64,000 bases of DNA, taken from positions 310,001 to 374,000 of the forward strand of contig JBOGNO010000001.1 in assembly GCA_050747245.1 (NCBI GenBank). The letters run 5' to 3'. The notes beneath the pieces are model-generated. The model was not told where the DNA came from. It saw only the letters and a list, made by a program, of their open reading frames with translations, and searched no databases. The DNA comes from JBOGNO01 sp050747245. GTDB lineage: Bacteria; Acidobacteriota; Terriglobia; Acidiferrales; UBA7541. This document shows positions 54,901 through 62,023 of the stretch, in pieces. The position numbers were made by a program, and so were the translations under genes. The stretch's first letter is position 1. Each line of letters starts with the position of its first letter.

Positions 54901-57648
54901 GGCAAAGTTGTTCACCGAATTGACCGGAATTGTGTACGTTCCGGTGGTCTGCCCCGAGCTGACTTGCTGGCTCGCGGGGTTCGGCGTGCCAAAACTGAAA
55001 TCCGGCGTGTTAATGGCTGGCAACGGAAAATCGAACACGCCTCGCCCGTGCGTCCCGAGCCGCAGGACGCGCGTCACTGGCGAGAGGAACATCGTCATGG
55101 ATTCGACGTTGGGCAGTCCCGTGCCCAGCACCGCCCAACTCGTCCCGCCATTCATAGTGAAGAACACGCCCACATCCGTCGCCACATAAAAAGTGTTCGA
55201 CGGAGAAGCCGGATCAATCACCATGTTGTTCACCGGAATATTCGGGAGGTTGCCGCTGATGTCCGTCCACTGCCCTCCGCCATTCGTGGTCTTGAACACG
55301 TGGCCTTGGTTATCTCCGTTGAAACCGCTGAATCCGGAAAAGCCAACGTACGCAATCATGCCTGTCGCGTCAGACGGATCCACCGCAAGCGTGTCGGCGA
55401 AGCGCGGCGGGAGTCCGGTGTTCTTCGGCGTGAAGGTCGGACTGGCATTCAGTGCGTTCGTTGACACAACCAAGTTGCTGGGGATTACCGCCCCGCCACC
55501 CGTAAAACTTGCGCCCGTCACCGCGTACACCACGTTGGAATTCTTCGGTGCCACGGCAATCGCCGTCAGCCCGCCGCTTACGCTGGCGGCTGGGCAACGG
55601 TTGCCGGCTGTCGCGCCTACCGCCGTCCCTGTCAAATCCATGGTTATCGGAGTCCAGGTGTTCCCACCGTCCAGGCTCTGATAGATAACGCAAGTGCCAA
55701 AGTAAAGGTCTGAGGTGGCCTCCGGATCGATCACCAGCGGGGGTACAAACTCGCCACCGTCCGCGCGATTGATGCCAGTTACAGCCTTCACGAAAGTGGC
55801 CCCGCCATTCGTGGATTTGTTCACCAGGTTGCTGTTAGGGTCTCCGAAATCCACGCAGGCGGCAAAAACGTTTTGGTTGTTCTTCGGGTCAACGATCGTG
55901 TACGCGCCATCCCCGCAAGTCCCCGTCGCGCCATCCACGGTGCCCGTAATATTGTTCCATGTCGTGCTTCCCGAGAATTGTGAAAACCCGTTGTCCTGCG
56001 CTCCAAAGAACGCATTATTGTCCGTCGTGGGATCAACCGAAATCCCGGGATAAACCTGCCCCAATTGCAGCGGCGAATTATTGAAATTTACCCACGGCAT
56101 CGGCGTGGCTGTGATGTTAGCGCCCCCGTTTCCTCCAGCGCCCCAGACTCCGCCGTCATTCCCTACCCCGATTCCGTGGCCGTTTGCCGTGAACGTGATG
56201 GCGTGAAAGTCCACGTGCAGAATCTCGCCTGACAAAGCCGTTGTGACGTTCGTCCAGGTGGTCCCGCCATCCACTGACCGCTCGATGGAATCGGCATCTC
56301 CTGCTCCTGCCGCCCCGGCGAAGAAAATGATATTCCCATCCACCGGGCTGGCCCTGACTACCATGTCGAAGAAGCACTGGTTGTTGCATTCTGCGGGCGC
56401 GGCAGCAAGGTGTGTGAACGTAGTCCCGCCGTCCACGGACTTGAAGAGGCCCAGAAACGCGCCAGAATTGGTCCGCGCATCGGCAATCGCAACATAAAGA
56501 ACTCCGTGGGTTGACATTGCGATTGGCGCCCCGACCGTCATCGTGATGCGGCCAATATCTGCTTGCGCGAAGCCTGCTGTAGTAAGGGCGGTGTTCAGAC
56601 TCGTGAGAACGCTCCACGTAGTTCCGCCGTCGATGGATTTATAAACGTCGTTGTTTTGATTAGCACCAGCAAAATCAGTGCCGATCGCCGCATAGGCTGT
56701 CTTCCCCGTCGCATCGATAAAGTCAAACGTCACATCGGAGCCGATCGATGACCCGGGGATTAGCACCGGCGAAAAATGTTGCCCGCCATCGAGCGACTGC
56801 CAAATTCCGGAGGGGATCGTGCTGCCTGAACCGCGCAACGCCGCCAGGGCATTCAGATGGTTCCCGGGGGCGAGCGCCACAGCGCCAATGCGCGGGCCGT
56901 TGTCGAACTGGTCGAGCGGAATCGTGCCTGGAGCGGAAAACGTCTTGTCCTGCGTGATGTTGTAGTTGATTCCGTCCGTAGTCGTGAATGTCAGGACGCC
57001 CGCGCCGCCGATGCTGTCCTGAAAAACGATGTCGCCGCCGAAATCGTCTTCACCCGTGCCCACAAGGATCCTTGATGCAAAACCAGGGCTGCCGACACAC
57101 GTGGACGTGTCCACGGCGATCGAAGCCGTGGCCAGCGACGGCGCGGTGTCTCCCATAGCCACGAAAGTCATGCCCGTAGCGTCCGTTCTCCAGACTCCGC
57201 CTTCCGCCCCGCCGATATAGACCCTGTTACCTGTCGGATCGCACGAATCAAATGCTGCAGAGAGTACGCGCCCCGACACGTTCCCGAAAAACGAGCCCGC
57301 GGAAGGTGCCGGCCCGATGGCCGTCCAAGTGCCGGCCGTAAGCTTGTTCGGAATCGCGCCGTCCACGCTGAATTGCGCCGCCTGTTGCATCGCGCGCATC
57401 TGCTCATAGGCTTTGAGGCGCAACGGTGTGGGAATGTGGTGGAGCGGAAACGCGCGGCGCATCGCGAACCAGTGCGAGCGCAGCCGGATCAGGTTCGCAC
57501 TCTGTGCCTCATTTTCAAACTTGGCCTGGTTCTGCGCGATCACCAGCGACGAAGCCACGCCTGCGAAGACAATCAGGGCCGCGGCGAAACGCATCCAATT
57601 TCGCGGCCGCGAAAACATTTGTGACGCAACCGCTCGCAGTGATTTCAT
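51916..57648 (-). CDS. Giant secreted Asp-box propeller and Ig-repeat protein
   Basis: 1910 residues from the ATG at 57648, which has GAGGTGGGCAAC before it. Signal peptide/anchor WMRFAAALIVFAGVASSLVIAQ. Residues about 90-890 form a beta-propeller region with at least nine Asp-box copies (SLDGGQHFSPV, SIDGGTTWSVL, SVDGGTTFTHL, STNGGATFVKA, SLDGGNTWTPI, TTNGGGQWTDI...). Then come eight tandem copies, each about 106 residues, of an Ig-like unit beginning PDFSFG/PDFSMT and containing TLACSGLPAGAACNFTTNPV. A ninth, divergent copy follows. The C-terminal end has two hydrophobic segments and a lipobox-like VSMVACGSS, then a short TGTTSPGNIAHSQTIMLTV tail. This end is common in acidobacterial surface proteins. 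Likely cell-surface, possibly an adhesin or a carbohydrate-binding protein. No enzyme motif was seen in it. Confidence 0.85.
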   Translation of the reverse strand: MKSLRAVASQMFSRPRNWMRFAAALIVFAGVASSLVIAQNQAKFENEAQSANLIRLRSHWFAMRRAFPLHHIPTPLRLKAYEQMRAMQQAAQFSVDGAIPNKLTAGTWTAIGPAPSAGSFFGNVSGRVLSAAFDSCDPTGNRVYIGGAEGGVWRTDATGMTFVAMGDTAPSLATASIAVDTSTCVGSPGFASRILVGTGEDDFGGDIVFQDSIGGAGVLTFTTTDGINYNITQDKTFSAPGTIPLDQFDNGPRIGAVALAPGNHLNALAALRGSGSTIPSGIWQSLDGGQHFSPVLIPGSSIGSDVTFDFIDATGKTAYAAIGTDFAGANQNNDVYKSIDGGTTWSVLTSLNTALTTAGFAQADIGRITMTVGAPIAMSTHGVLYVAIADARTNSGAFLGLFKSVDGGTTFTHLAAAPAECNNQCFFDMVVRASPVDGNIIFFAGAAGAGDADSIERSVDGGTTWTNVTTALSGEILHVDFHAITFTANGHGIGVGNDGGVWGAGGNGGANITATPMPWVNFNNSPLQLGQVYPGISVDPTTDNNAFFGAQDNGFSQFSGSTTWNNITGTVDGATGTCGDGAYTIVDPKNNQNVFAACVDFGDPNSNLVNKSTNGGATFVKAVTGINRADGGEFVPPLVIDPEATSDLYFGTCVIYQSLDGGNTWTPITMDLTGTAVGATAGNRCPAASVSGGLTAIAVAPKNSNVVYAVTGASFTGGGAVIPSNLVVSTNALNASPTFTPKNTGLPPRFADTLAVDPSDATGMIAYVGFSGFSGFNGDNQGHVFKTTNGGGQWTDISGNLPNIPVNNMVIDPASPSNTFYVATDVGVFFTMNGGTSWAVLGTGLPNVESMTMFLSPVTRVLRLGTHGRGVFDFPLPAINTPDFSFGTPNPASQQVSSGQTTGTYTIPVNSVNNFAGNVTLACSGLPAGAACNFTTNPVAVPAGGSVSAMFTISTTGATPAFNGSVTVTGTSGALSHNTSVTLIVVVPDFNFGTPNPTSQTVSAGQTTGTYTIPVNSVNNFNASVTLACSGLPTGAACHFTTNPVTPPANGSVNATFTISTTGATPAFNGSITITGTSGALSHNTSVTLIVIIPDFSMVTQAPTSQTVSAGSSTGNYTIQVNSTNGFNSAVTLACSGLPAGAACNFTTNPVTPPANMSVNATFTISTTGATPAFNGSITVTGTSGALSHNASVTLIVIIPDFNFGAPSPASRQVTAGQTTGTYTIPVNSVNNFAGNVTLACSGLPTGAACIFTTNPVAVPGGGMVNAMFTISTTSATPAFNGNVTVTGTSGALSHNTTVGLIVIIPDFSMTTQAPTSQTVSAGSSTGNYSIQVSSTNNFNSAVTLVCSGLPTGAACNFTTNPVTPPANGNVNATFTISTTGATPAFNGSITVTGTSGALSHNASVTLIVVIPDFSMTTQAPTSQTVSAGSSTGNYTIQVSSTNNFNSGVTLVCSGLPTGAACNFTTNPVTPPANGNVNATFTISTTGATPAFNGSITVTGTSGALHHTASVTLIVVIPDFSFGTPNPASNQAVAGQSTATYTIPITTVNGFTGNVTLTCSSGLPAGAACNFTTNPLPVPVGGASATFTIATSAADPAATSMVTVKGTSGTLSHNSSVQLVVVIPDFSFGTPNPASNQAVAGQTTASYTIPVNSVNTFSGNVTLTCPMGLPSSGDTCNFTTNPVNVPSGGSVNATFTIKTSSSDPAATSTVTVKGASGALSHTTTVQLVVVVPDANVATASPTSNSVGVGKAATYTFMVSSQNTFAGSVNFTCPMIQPATTDFTCAPSNFSPNPVMLMASGAGSSGSTTLTITPTANTLVPAAPAPKTPLGPWLLLTATLAAALLIATKKMPAKRRYAFALTVALAVAMLVSMVACGSSNGNPHTFTITVTGTTSPGNIAHSQTIMLTVHN
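52450..55018 (-). repeat. Eight tandem ~318-bp repeats within the giant protein gene
   Basis: Each unit encodes one Ig-like domain. Units 5 and 6 (counted from the N-terminus, about 53096-53730) are nearly identical at the amino-acid level, and the bases show matching blocks. Units 3, 5 and 6 start with PDFSM, the others with PDFSF/PDFNF, so the array alternates. Recent duplication or recombination is implied. Assemblies of such arrays are error-prone. Confidence 0.8.
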
Positions 57649-57933
57649 GTTGCCCACCTCATTCAGGTGCTCGCGCACCAGGTTTTCGCCGACCCCGACG
57701 TGGCGGCATTATATTCCTACAGGCAGTTTGATGCACACGCTAAAGTTATTTCCTGACCTTCCGGACAGTTGGCACACTCATTTCTAAATCGCTTCCCAAT
57801 CCGATGCACTTTCCCCGAGAAAGGTTCTCCGCGCAGTTCTTCCCGCCTCTTCGCTCGAAGCTCGGCGACTTTGGCTCCCCTTCCTAGACCCATCAGCGAT
57901 CCCGGCACTATCCTAAAGTTAGGATGTCGTCAG

Positions 57934-58068
57934 GGCACGGCTTCAGCCGTGCCGTAAAGTCGGCGAAGCCGAAGGGGTTTTCGCGTCTCTTGCGTCCGCC
58001 GTTCTCTGGCGGAAACCCCTGAGGTCTGACCGGCCGGGTGCCCCATCCTCGCCGCGGCGAGGGTGGGG
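57934..58068. repeat. Composite REP-like hairpin block
   Basis: Four stems in 135 nt: GGCACGGCT-TC-AGCCGTGCC (57934-57953); TCGGC-GAA-GCCGA (57960-57972); AGGGGTTT...AAACCCCT (57973-57980 with 58013-58020) enclosing TCCGCC/GGCGGA (57995-58000 with 58008-58013); and CCCCATCCTCGCC-GC-GGCGAGGGTGGGG (58041-58068). From memory, similar blocks are abundant between genes in Acidobacteriota. It looks like a REP/BIME-type repeat. Confidence 0.55.
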
Positions 58069-58228
58069 ACTTTGACTTCTCTTTCCAGAGCTGTCGGCGA
58101 CCCCCGCCGGGTTTGCCACTGTCGCTCAAATGTGCTAGCATTAAATCTGCGCAATTAGAGCATTATTGACGAGGCGGACCCCCCAGTGGCGGGCTCCGCC
58201 TTTCGCTCTTTTTGCCCGGGAGGTCATT

Positions 58229-58308
58229 TCTAATCGAGACACACCCAGAAACAAGATACGAGCTAACTTATTGAAAACAAAGGATCGAGCCAAAGTCTAA
58301 TCGAGACA
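58229..58308. repeat. Direct pair of TCTAATCGAGACA motifs
   Basis: Exact 13-mers at 58229-58241 and 58296-58308, 67 nt apart. The same motif occurs at 46824-46836 (inverted) and approximately at 11479. Read on the minus strand, each is TGTCTCGATTAGA followed by AAATGACC or CTTTGGC. Possibly a transposase-binding end of a lost insertion sequence. Confidence 0.4.
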
Positions 58309-58430
58309 CAATGGCCTGTTTGGGTTTCGCCCGGAAAACCGTGGTTCGCGGCCCCGGTCGGTCTTCCCGGGCGGGCTAGCGGCCGTCCTAGGGCCGGCAA
58401 AAGAGGGTCTGCAGAGGCAGGCGAGGCAGC

Positions 58431-59054
58431 ATGAATGGCGACGAGATGAAAGCGCGCACCAAGACTTGGAGGGCCATCCGCATCGGCTGGCAGGTGCTGA
58501 CGTGGGCCGGGATGGTGGTGCTCGTCTACTTCATCATTCAGATTCTGCGGACCGTGCCTCCGCCTCCGATGCCGAGCCAGCCGGATGCCGCGCAATCCCT
58601 TGCCGCTAAGCTTCGCGATTCAGAGGCCGCCGCCGGCCGCGCTCATGAACTCGCATTGACCGCCGCGGAAGTAAATTCGTTCCTGCGCGCAAATCTCTCT
58701 CTCGAAAGCGGTGGCGACGAGAATGCGAATCCTGCGGCCGGAGAAACAAAATCCAACGTCCGCGAGGTGGAAATCAATTTCGTTGGAGATCTCGCGCAGA
58801 TTTATTTGGTTTTCGATCTGCACGGGAAGAATTTGAGCATCTGGATGGAGGGACGCTTGGGAGTGCGAGACGGCTATCTGGATTTCGCGCCAGTTGATGG
58901 AAAACTGGGCTCGCTCACGATTCCGCGCGCGGCCCTCGGGGCCGGAGTGACGCGCATGCTGGCTTCGCAGCGCAACCGCGAGCAGCTCCAACTGCCTCGG
59001 GAAATTACTGAAATTCACGTGGAAAACGGGAAGCTGGTCATTGGCTATCACTGA
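58431..59054 (+). CDS. Membrane-anchored protein of unknown function (DUF2140/LmeA-like topology)
   Basis: 207 residues, with GGCGAGGCAG before the ATG. One N-terminal membrane helix (QVLTWAGMVVLVYFIIQIL) is followed by a proline stretch (TVPPPPMPSQP) and an extracytoplasmic domain. The latter has LALTAAEVNSFLRANLSL, VREVEINFVGDLAQIYLVFDLHGKNLSIWMEG and GYLDFAPVDGKLGSLTIPRAAL. The layout (helix, 'T-xx-E-x-N-x-(F/L)L', then paired strands) is like YpmS/LmeA-type lipid-binding proteins, but similarity is only topological. It stands alone on the plus strand. Confidence 0.6.
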   Translation: MNGDEMKARTKTWRAIRIGWQVLTWAGMVVLVYFIIQILRTVPPPPMPSQPDAAQSLAAKLRDSEAAAGRAHELALTAAEVNSFLRANLSLESGGDENANPAAGETKSNVREVEINFVGDLAQIYLVFDLHGKNLSIWMEGRLGVRDGYLDFAPVDGKLGSLTIPRAALGAGVTRMLASQRNREQLQLPREITEIHVENGKLVIGYH

Positions 59055-59067
59055 AAAAATATTCCTA

Positions 59068-59802
59068 TCAGCCGCGCCCCTGTTGTTGCCAGAGCCTGCG
59101 GCGCTTGCGGCCCATGTAGGTGCCTTGCAGTGTGAGGAAGATGGCGATGGAAAAATAGGTCAGGCCCGACCAGGTCACGGCCGCGCGGTAAGGCAGAAAT
59201 GCAATTCCTGCGGAAAGGAGCGAAACGCCGAGCATGATGGAATGGCCGCCAATGGATTCCCGAGTATCGATGAGTTCCAGCGCGTTCAATTGCAGTTCAT
59301 TGCGCAAAGTGTATGCATGGGAATAAAGCAGCACAAAAATGAGGGAGACCGCCGCAAAACCGAATCCATAAATGCTCATCAGGTGATGCGCCTGCACGTC
59401 ATTGAGGGCAGACTCAGCCGTTCCTGTGCCCAGAATCATCTGGTTAAACATTACGCGCGCGAGAAATTTGAGGGGGTAGACGTAGAAGAGCACGACAAAA
59501 ATAAGCGCGCCATTCAGGACAACGGAATAGCTGTCCTGCAGGCCATAGCGGCGGAAATAGGTGTACTGGTTGTGCCAAACGAAAAAAAGGAGCGCGAAAC
59601 AGAAAGCGAAGCCGACAAACCCGACCATGGCCTGCCAGAGTTCGCCGTAAGTTTTCGGAACTTCAAGAGAGACGACCAGAAGCGCGATGGCAAATGCAAA
59701 GACAGCGTCGGAAAAACCTTCGATGCGAGTGATCTCACCGCTGCGCCAGCGAAATTCAGGCTCTTTTCCGGCAGGCTGCGACGTCACGTGTTTGAGTTTC
59801 AT
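59068..59802 (-). CDS. TMEM175-like (DUF1211) potassium channel family protein
   Basis: 244 residues. The family signature RIEGFSDAVFAFAIALLVVSL (R-xxx-FSD-xxx-A) lies near residue 26 in the first helix. Five or six further hydrophobic segments follow (LWQAMVGFVGFAFCFALLFFVWHN, VLNGALIFVVLFYVYPLKFLA, LMSIYGFGFAAVSLIFVLLY, GLTYFSIAIFLTLQG). Bacterial members conduct K+ and form tetramers. One domain per chain is the normal bacterial form. Confidence 0.88.
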   Translation of the reverse strand: MKLKHVTSQPAGKEPEFRWRSGEITRIEGFSDAVFAFAIALLVVSLEVPKTYGELWQAMVGFVGFAFCFALLFFVWHNQYTYFRRYGLQDSYSVVLNGALIFVVLFYVYPLKFLARVMFNQMILGTGTAESALNDVQAHHLMSIYGFGFAAVSLIFVLLYSHAYTLRNELQLNALELIDTRESIGGHSIMLGVSLLSAGIAFLPYRAAVTWSGLTYFSIAIFLTLQGTYMGRKRRRLWQQQGRG

Positions 59803-59904
59803 TCGGGCCGCACTCTCACGCGAGAAAGAAACGACCGGCGAATCTTAATTGGTTCGAGAGTTATGGGCAAGCCTTGGAAAAGCAGAAAAAGGTTTAGCGC
59901 GAGG

Positions 59905-60774
59905 TCAGCGCAGGCGGGGCCGCTTGACGTTGCTGGCCAGGCCCAGGGATTCCATGGTCCAGATGAAATACCAGCCGATGTCGGTCTGCCACCAGCGCAA
60001 GCCAAGGCGTGCGGAGCCGGCATTGGAGTGATGATTCTGGTGCCAGTTCTCTCCCCAGGCGGTCAACTGCAAGGGGCCGAGCCACCAGACGTTCATGCTC
60101 GAATCTCGCCCCTCGGAATGGCCCAGATGCGTGAGGCTGTTCACCAGGCATTGCATGTGCAGCGAATACACCAGGCGAATGGCGCCGAGCCAGAAAAACC
60201 CTTTCCACCCCAGAACGAGGCCGCAGCAGAGAGAAAGAGCGACGATCGGCACTTCGAGGCGGTACCACATCTTATAAACACCCCGCGTGAGATCGGGACA
60301 CCACTTCTTCTGGTCGGCGGGAGCAGACTGGTAAAGCCAACGAATATGCGCCCACCAAAAACCTCCCTGTTGTGGACTGGAGATGTCGTCCGGCTCGTCC
60401 GTGCAGGAATGATGGTGGCGATGGTAGGCGACCCAGCTCGGAGGCGAACCCGAGCCATTAAACATGGCCCAAAAGATCAGAAAGTGCTCGACAAGTTTAT
60501 TCAGCTTCAAGGTTCGGTGGGCGAGCAGGCGATGATAGGCGACCGTGGTTCCGAAGCCGCCCAGAGCAATCAGCACGATTGTCAGGAAAAATACCTTCCA
60601 ACCTGGAATCGGAAACAGGATGAGCCCGGCGAGGGCGAGAACGTGAATCAAGACAATGTAGAGAAGAACTCCCCACTTTCCGGGAGCGGGTTTCCAGAAC
60701 GGTTGTTCCCAGGGTCGCGATACTGCTTCGGGATTCGAGATGCTGCCGGAAGGAATCGTCGTTTCAGCGATCAT
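59905..60774 (-). CDS. Acyl-CoA/fatty acid desaturase (delta-9 type)
   Basis: 289 residues with all three histidine boxes of membrane desaturases: HRLLAH, HRHHH and HQNHH, plus AGGA before the ATG. Helices are VLLYIVLIHVLALAGLILFP and KVFFLTIVLIALGGFGTTVAYH before the first box, and a second pair before the third. HX4H-HX2HH-HX2HH in this spacing marks OLE1/Des9-type enzymes. It inserts a double bond into acyl chains using O2. It adjusts membrane fluidity; a TMEM175-like gene follows 102 nt on. Confidence 0.93.
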   Translation of the reverse strand: MIAETTIPSGSISNPEAVSRPWEQPFWKPAPGKWGVLLYIVLIHVLALAGLILFPIPGWKVFFLTIVLIALGGFGTTVAYHRLLAHRTLKLNKLVEHFLIFWAMFNGSGSPPSWVAYHRHHHSCTDEPDDISSPQQGGFWWAHIRWLYQSAPADQKKWCPDLTRGVYKMWYRLEVPIVALSLCCGLVLGWKGFFWLGAIRLVYSLHMQCLVNSLTHLGHSEGRDSSMNVWWLGPLQLTAWGENWHQNHHSNAGSARLGLRWWQTDIGWYFIWTMESLGLASNVKRPRLR

Positions 60775-61059
60775 CGTCCTGATCCTCGCCTTCTTGCCAA
60801 GTCTTCGGCTATTACTTCATTCCGTTAGAGTGCCGGAGGCCCCAAAAATATTTTCAATCAGGGAACGGTCTCGGGGGAATCTTTGAGCGCCACCTCAGAT
60901 GAGGCGCGTCGCCGCAGTCTCAACAATCGGTCAAAGGATCCGGATCGACCAACCCACAAGCACAGTATCAGAGCGCGCCGCGGATGTCACGCAATGTTAT
61001 CGCATGGTGTTGACGAATTGGGCGCTCGACGTGTGCCGGCCGAGAGCGACCAGAACTTC

Positions 61060-61998
61060 TCATTGCCCCGAGCGGGAATTGCCTTTCATGACGGGGAGGT
61101 CTGTGCGCTTGCTCCACTCCTCGTACGAGCCGTCGTACATTCTGGCGTCGTAACCAAGGGAGCGCGCCAGAAGCCAGATCAGGCTGGCTTTCTGGCCGAT
61201 GTGGCAATAGGCAATGACTTGATCTCCCGGCTGCACGCCCGCGTCACGAAAGAGCGCGGCCAGCGCATCGCGATCCTTGAGCTTGCTGTTTTTATCGGTG
61301 AGGGCGCTGGGGCTGGGGATGTTTCCTGCTCCGGGAATGTGGCCCCCGCGCGGGTGTCCGCATTTGCTCTCGCCCGTGTAGCAATTGTTGTCACGACCGT
61401 CCACGAGAGCAAAATGCGGCTCATGCATTTTGGAAATCACGTAATCAGCGGTGGCGATCACATCGTTGCGCGGATGCGGCGTGAATACACCGGGCGCGAC
61501 GCTCGGAACATCTTTGTTGATGGGCCGGCCTTCGGCGATCCACGCTGGCATGCCGCCATCGAGAAATGAGAGGTGGTCGCGAAAGCCGAGGTAATCGAGC
61601 GTGAGAAATAAACGGGCCGTGGGCGTGACCCATTCTTTGCCGAAATACACGACGATCTGAGAGTTGTCATTGACGCCCAATTTTTCAAACAGCGCAACCA
61701 ATTGTTCCACGGGTGGGAGCTCGAGCATGAGCGCGCCGCTCTTCATATCCATGGGAGTGGAGATGTCGTCGTAGTTCACGTAGCGCGCGCCCGGGATGTG
61801 GCCCTTGTCGTACACATCTTTTTCGCCCAGCTGCAGCACTACGAGCGAAGGCGAAGAAATTCGCTCCGCAAGCCAGCTGGCGTTAACAATCAGCGGCTGG
61901 GCGGAATCATCGGGGAGCGCGGCGCGCGCATCCGAGATCGAACTGACGGCGAAAACGAGAGCAAACGTGATTGCGGCGAGGAATCGAGATTTTCTCAT
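61060..61998 (-). CDS. Periplasmic thiosulfate sulfurtransferase (rhodanese)
   Basis: 312 residues. The ATG at 61998 follows GGAGGAGCATCGCCC; an upstream in-frame ATG (62043) would run through the neighbouring gene. The signal peptide MRKSRFLAAITFALVFAVSSISDARA directs export. Two rhodanese domains: the N-terminal one has KEW in place of the catalytic cysteine (VVYFGKEWVTPTARL) and is inactive. The C-terminal one has the cysteine in VIAYCHIGQKAS. Sulfur transfer from thiosulfate or another donor, outside the cytoplasm. It follows 25 nt behind the permease. Confidence 0.92.
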   Translation of the reverse strand: MRKSRFLAAITFALVFAVSSISDARAALPDDSAQPLIVNASWLAERISSPSLVVLQLGEKDVYDKGHIPGARYVNYDDISTPMDMKSGALMLELPPVEQLVALFEKLGVNDNSQIVVYFGKEWVTPTARLFLTLDYLGFRDHLSFLDGGMPAWIAEGRPINKDVPSVAPGVFTPHPRNDVIATADYVISKMHEPHFALVDGRDNNCYTGESKCGHPRGGHIPGAGNIPSPSALTDKNSKLKDRDALAALFRDAGVQPGDQVIAYCHIGQKASLIWLLARSLGYDARMYDGSYEEWSKRTDLPVMKGNSRSGQ

Positions 61999-62023
61999 GG
62001 GCGATGCTCCTCCGATTCGAATC

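Larger units (their letters stand above)
57649..58430. other. Long intergenic region with hairpin repeats and IS-like motifs
   Basis: About 780 bases between the divergent giant-protein gene and the next membrane protein. Contains a 7-nt palindrome ATCCTAA-AG-TTAGGAT (57910-57925), the composite hairpin repeat (57934-58068) and the TCTAATCGAGACA pair (58229-58308). Short frames on both strands here are not protein-like. Confidence 0.55.

Noticed and set aside
52450..55018. Regular repeats as a CRISPR array
   Set aside because: The unit is about 318 bp, in frame and coding for Ig-like domains, without unique spacers.
59041..60828. 595-residue plus-strand frame
   Set aside because: It spans two minus-strand genes with clear motifs (TMEM175-like and desaturase) and has no family features.
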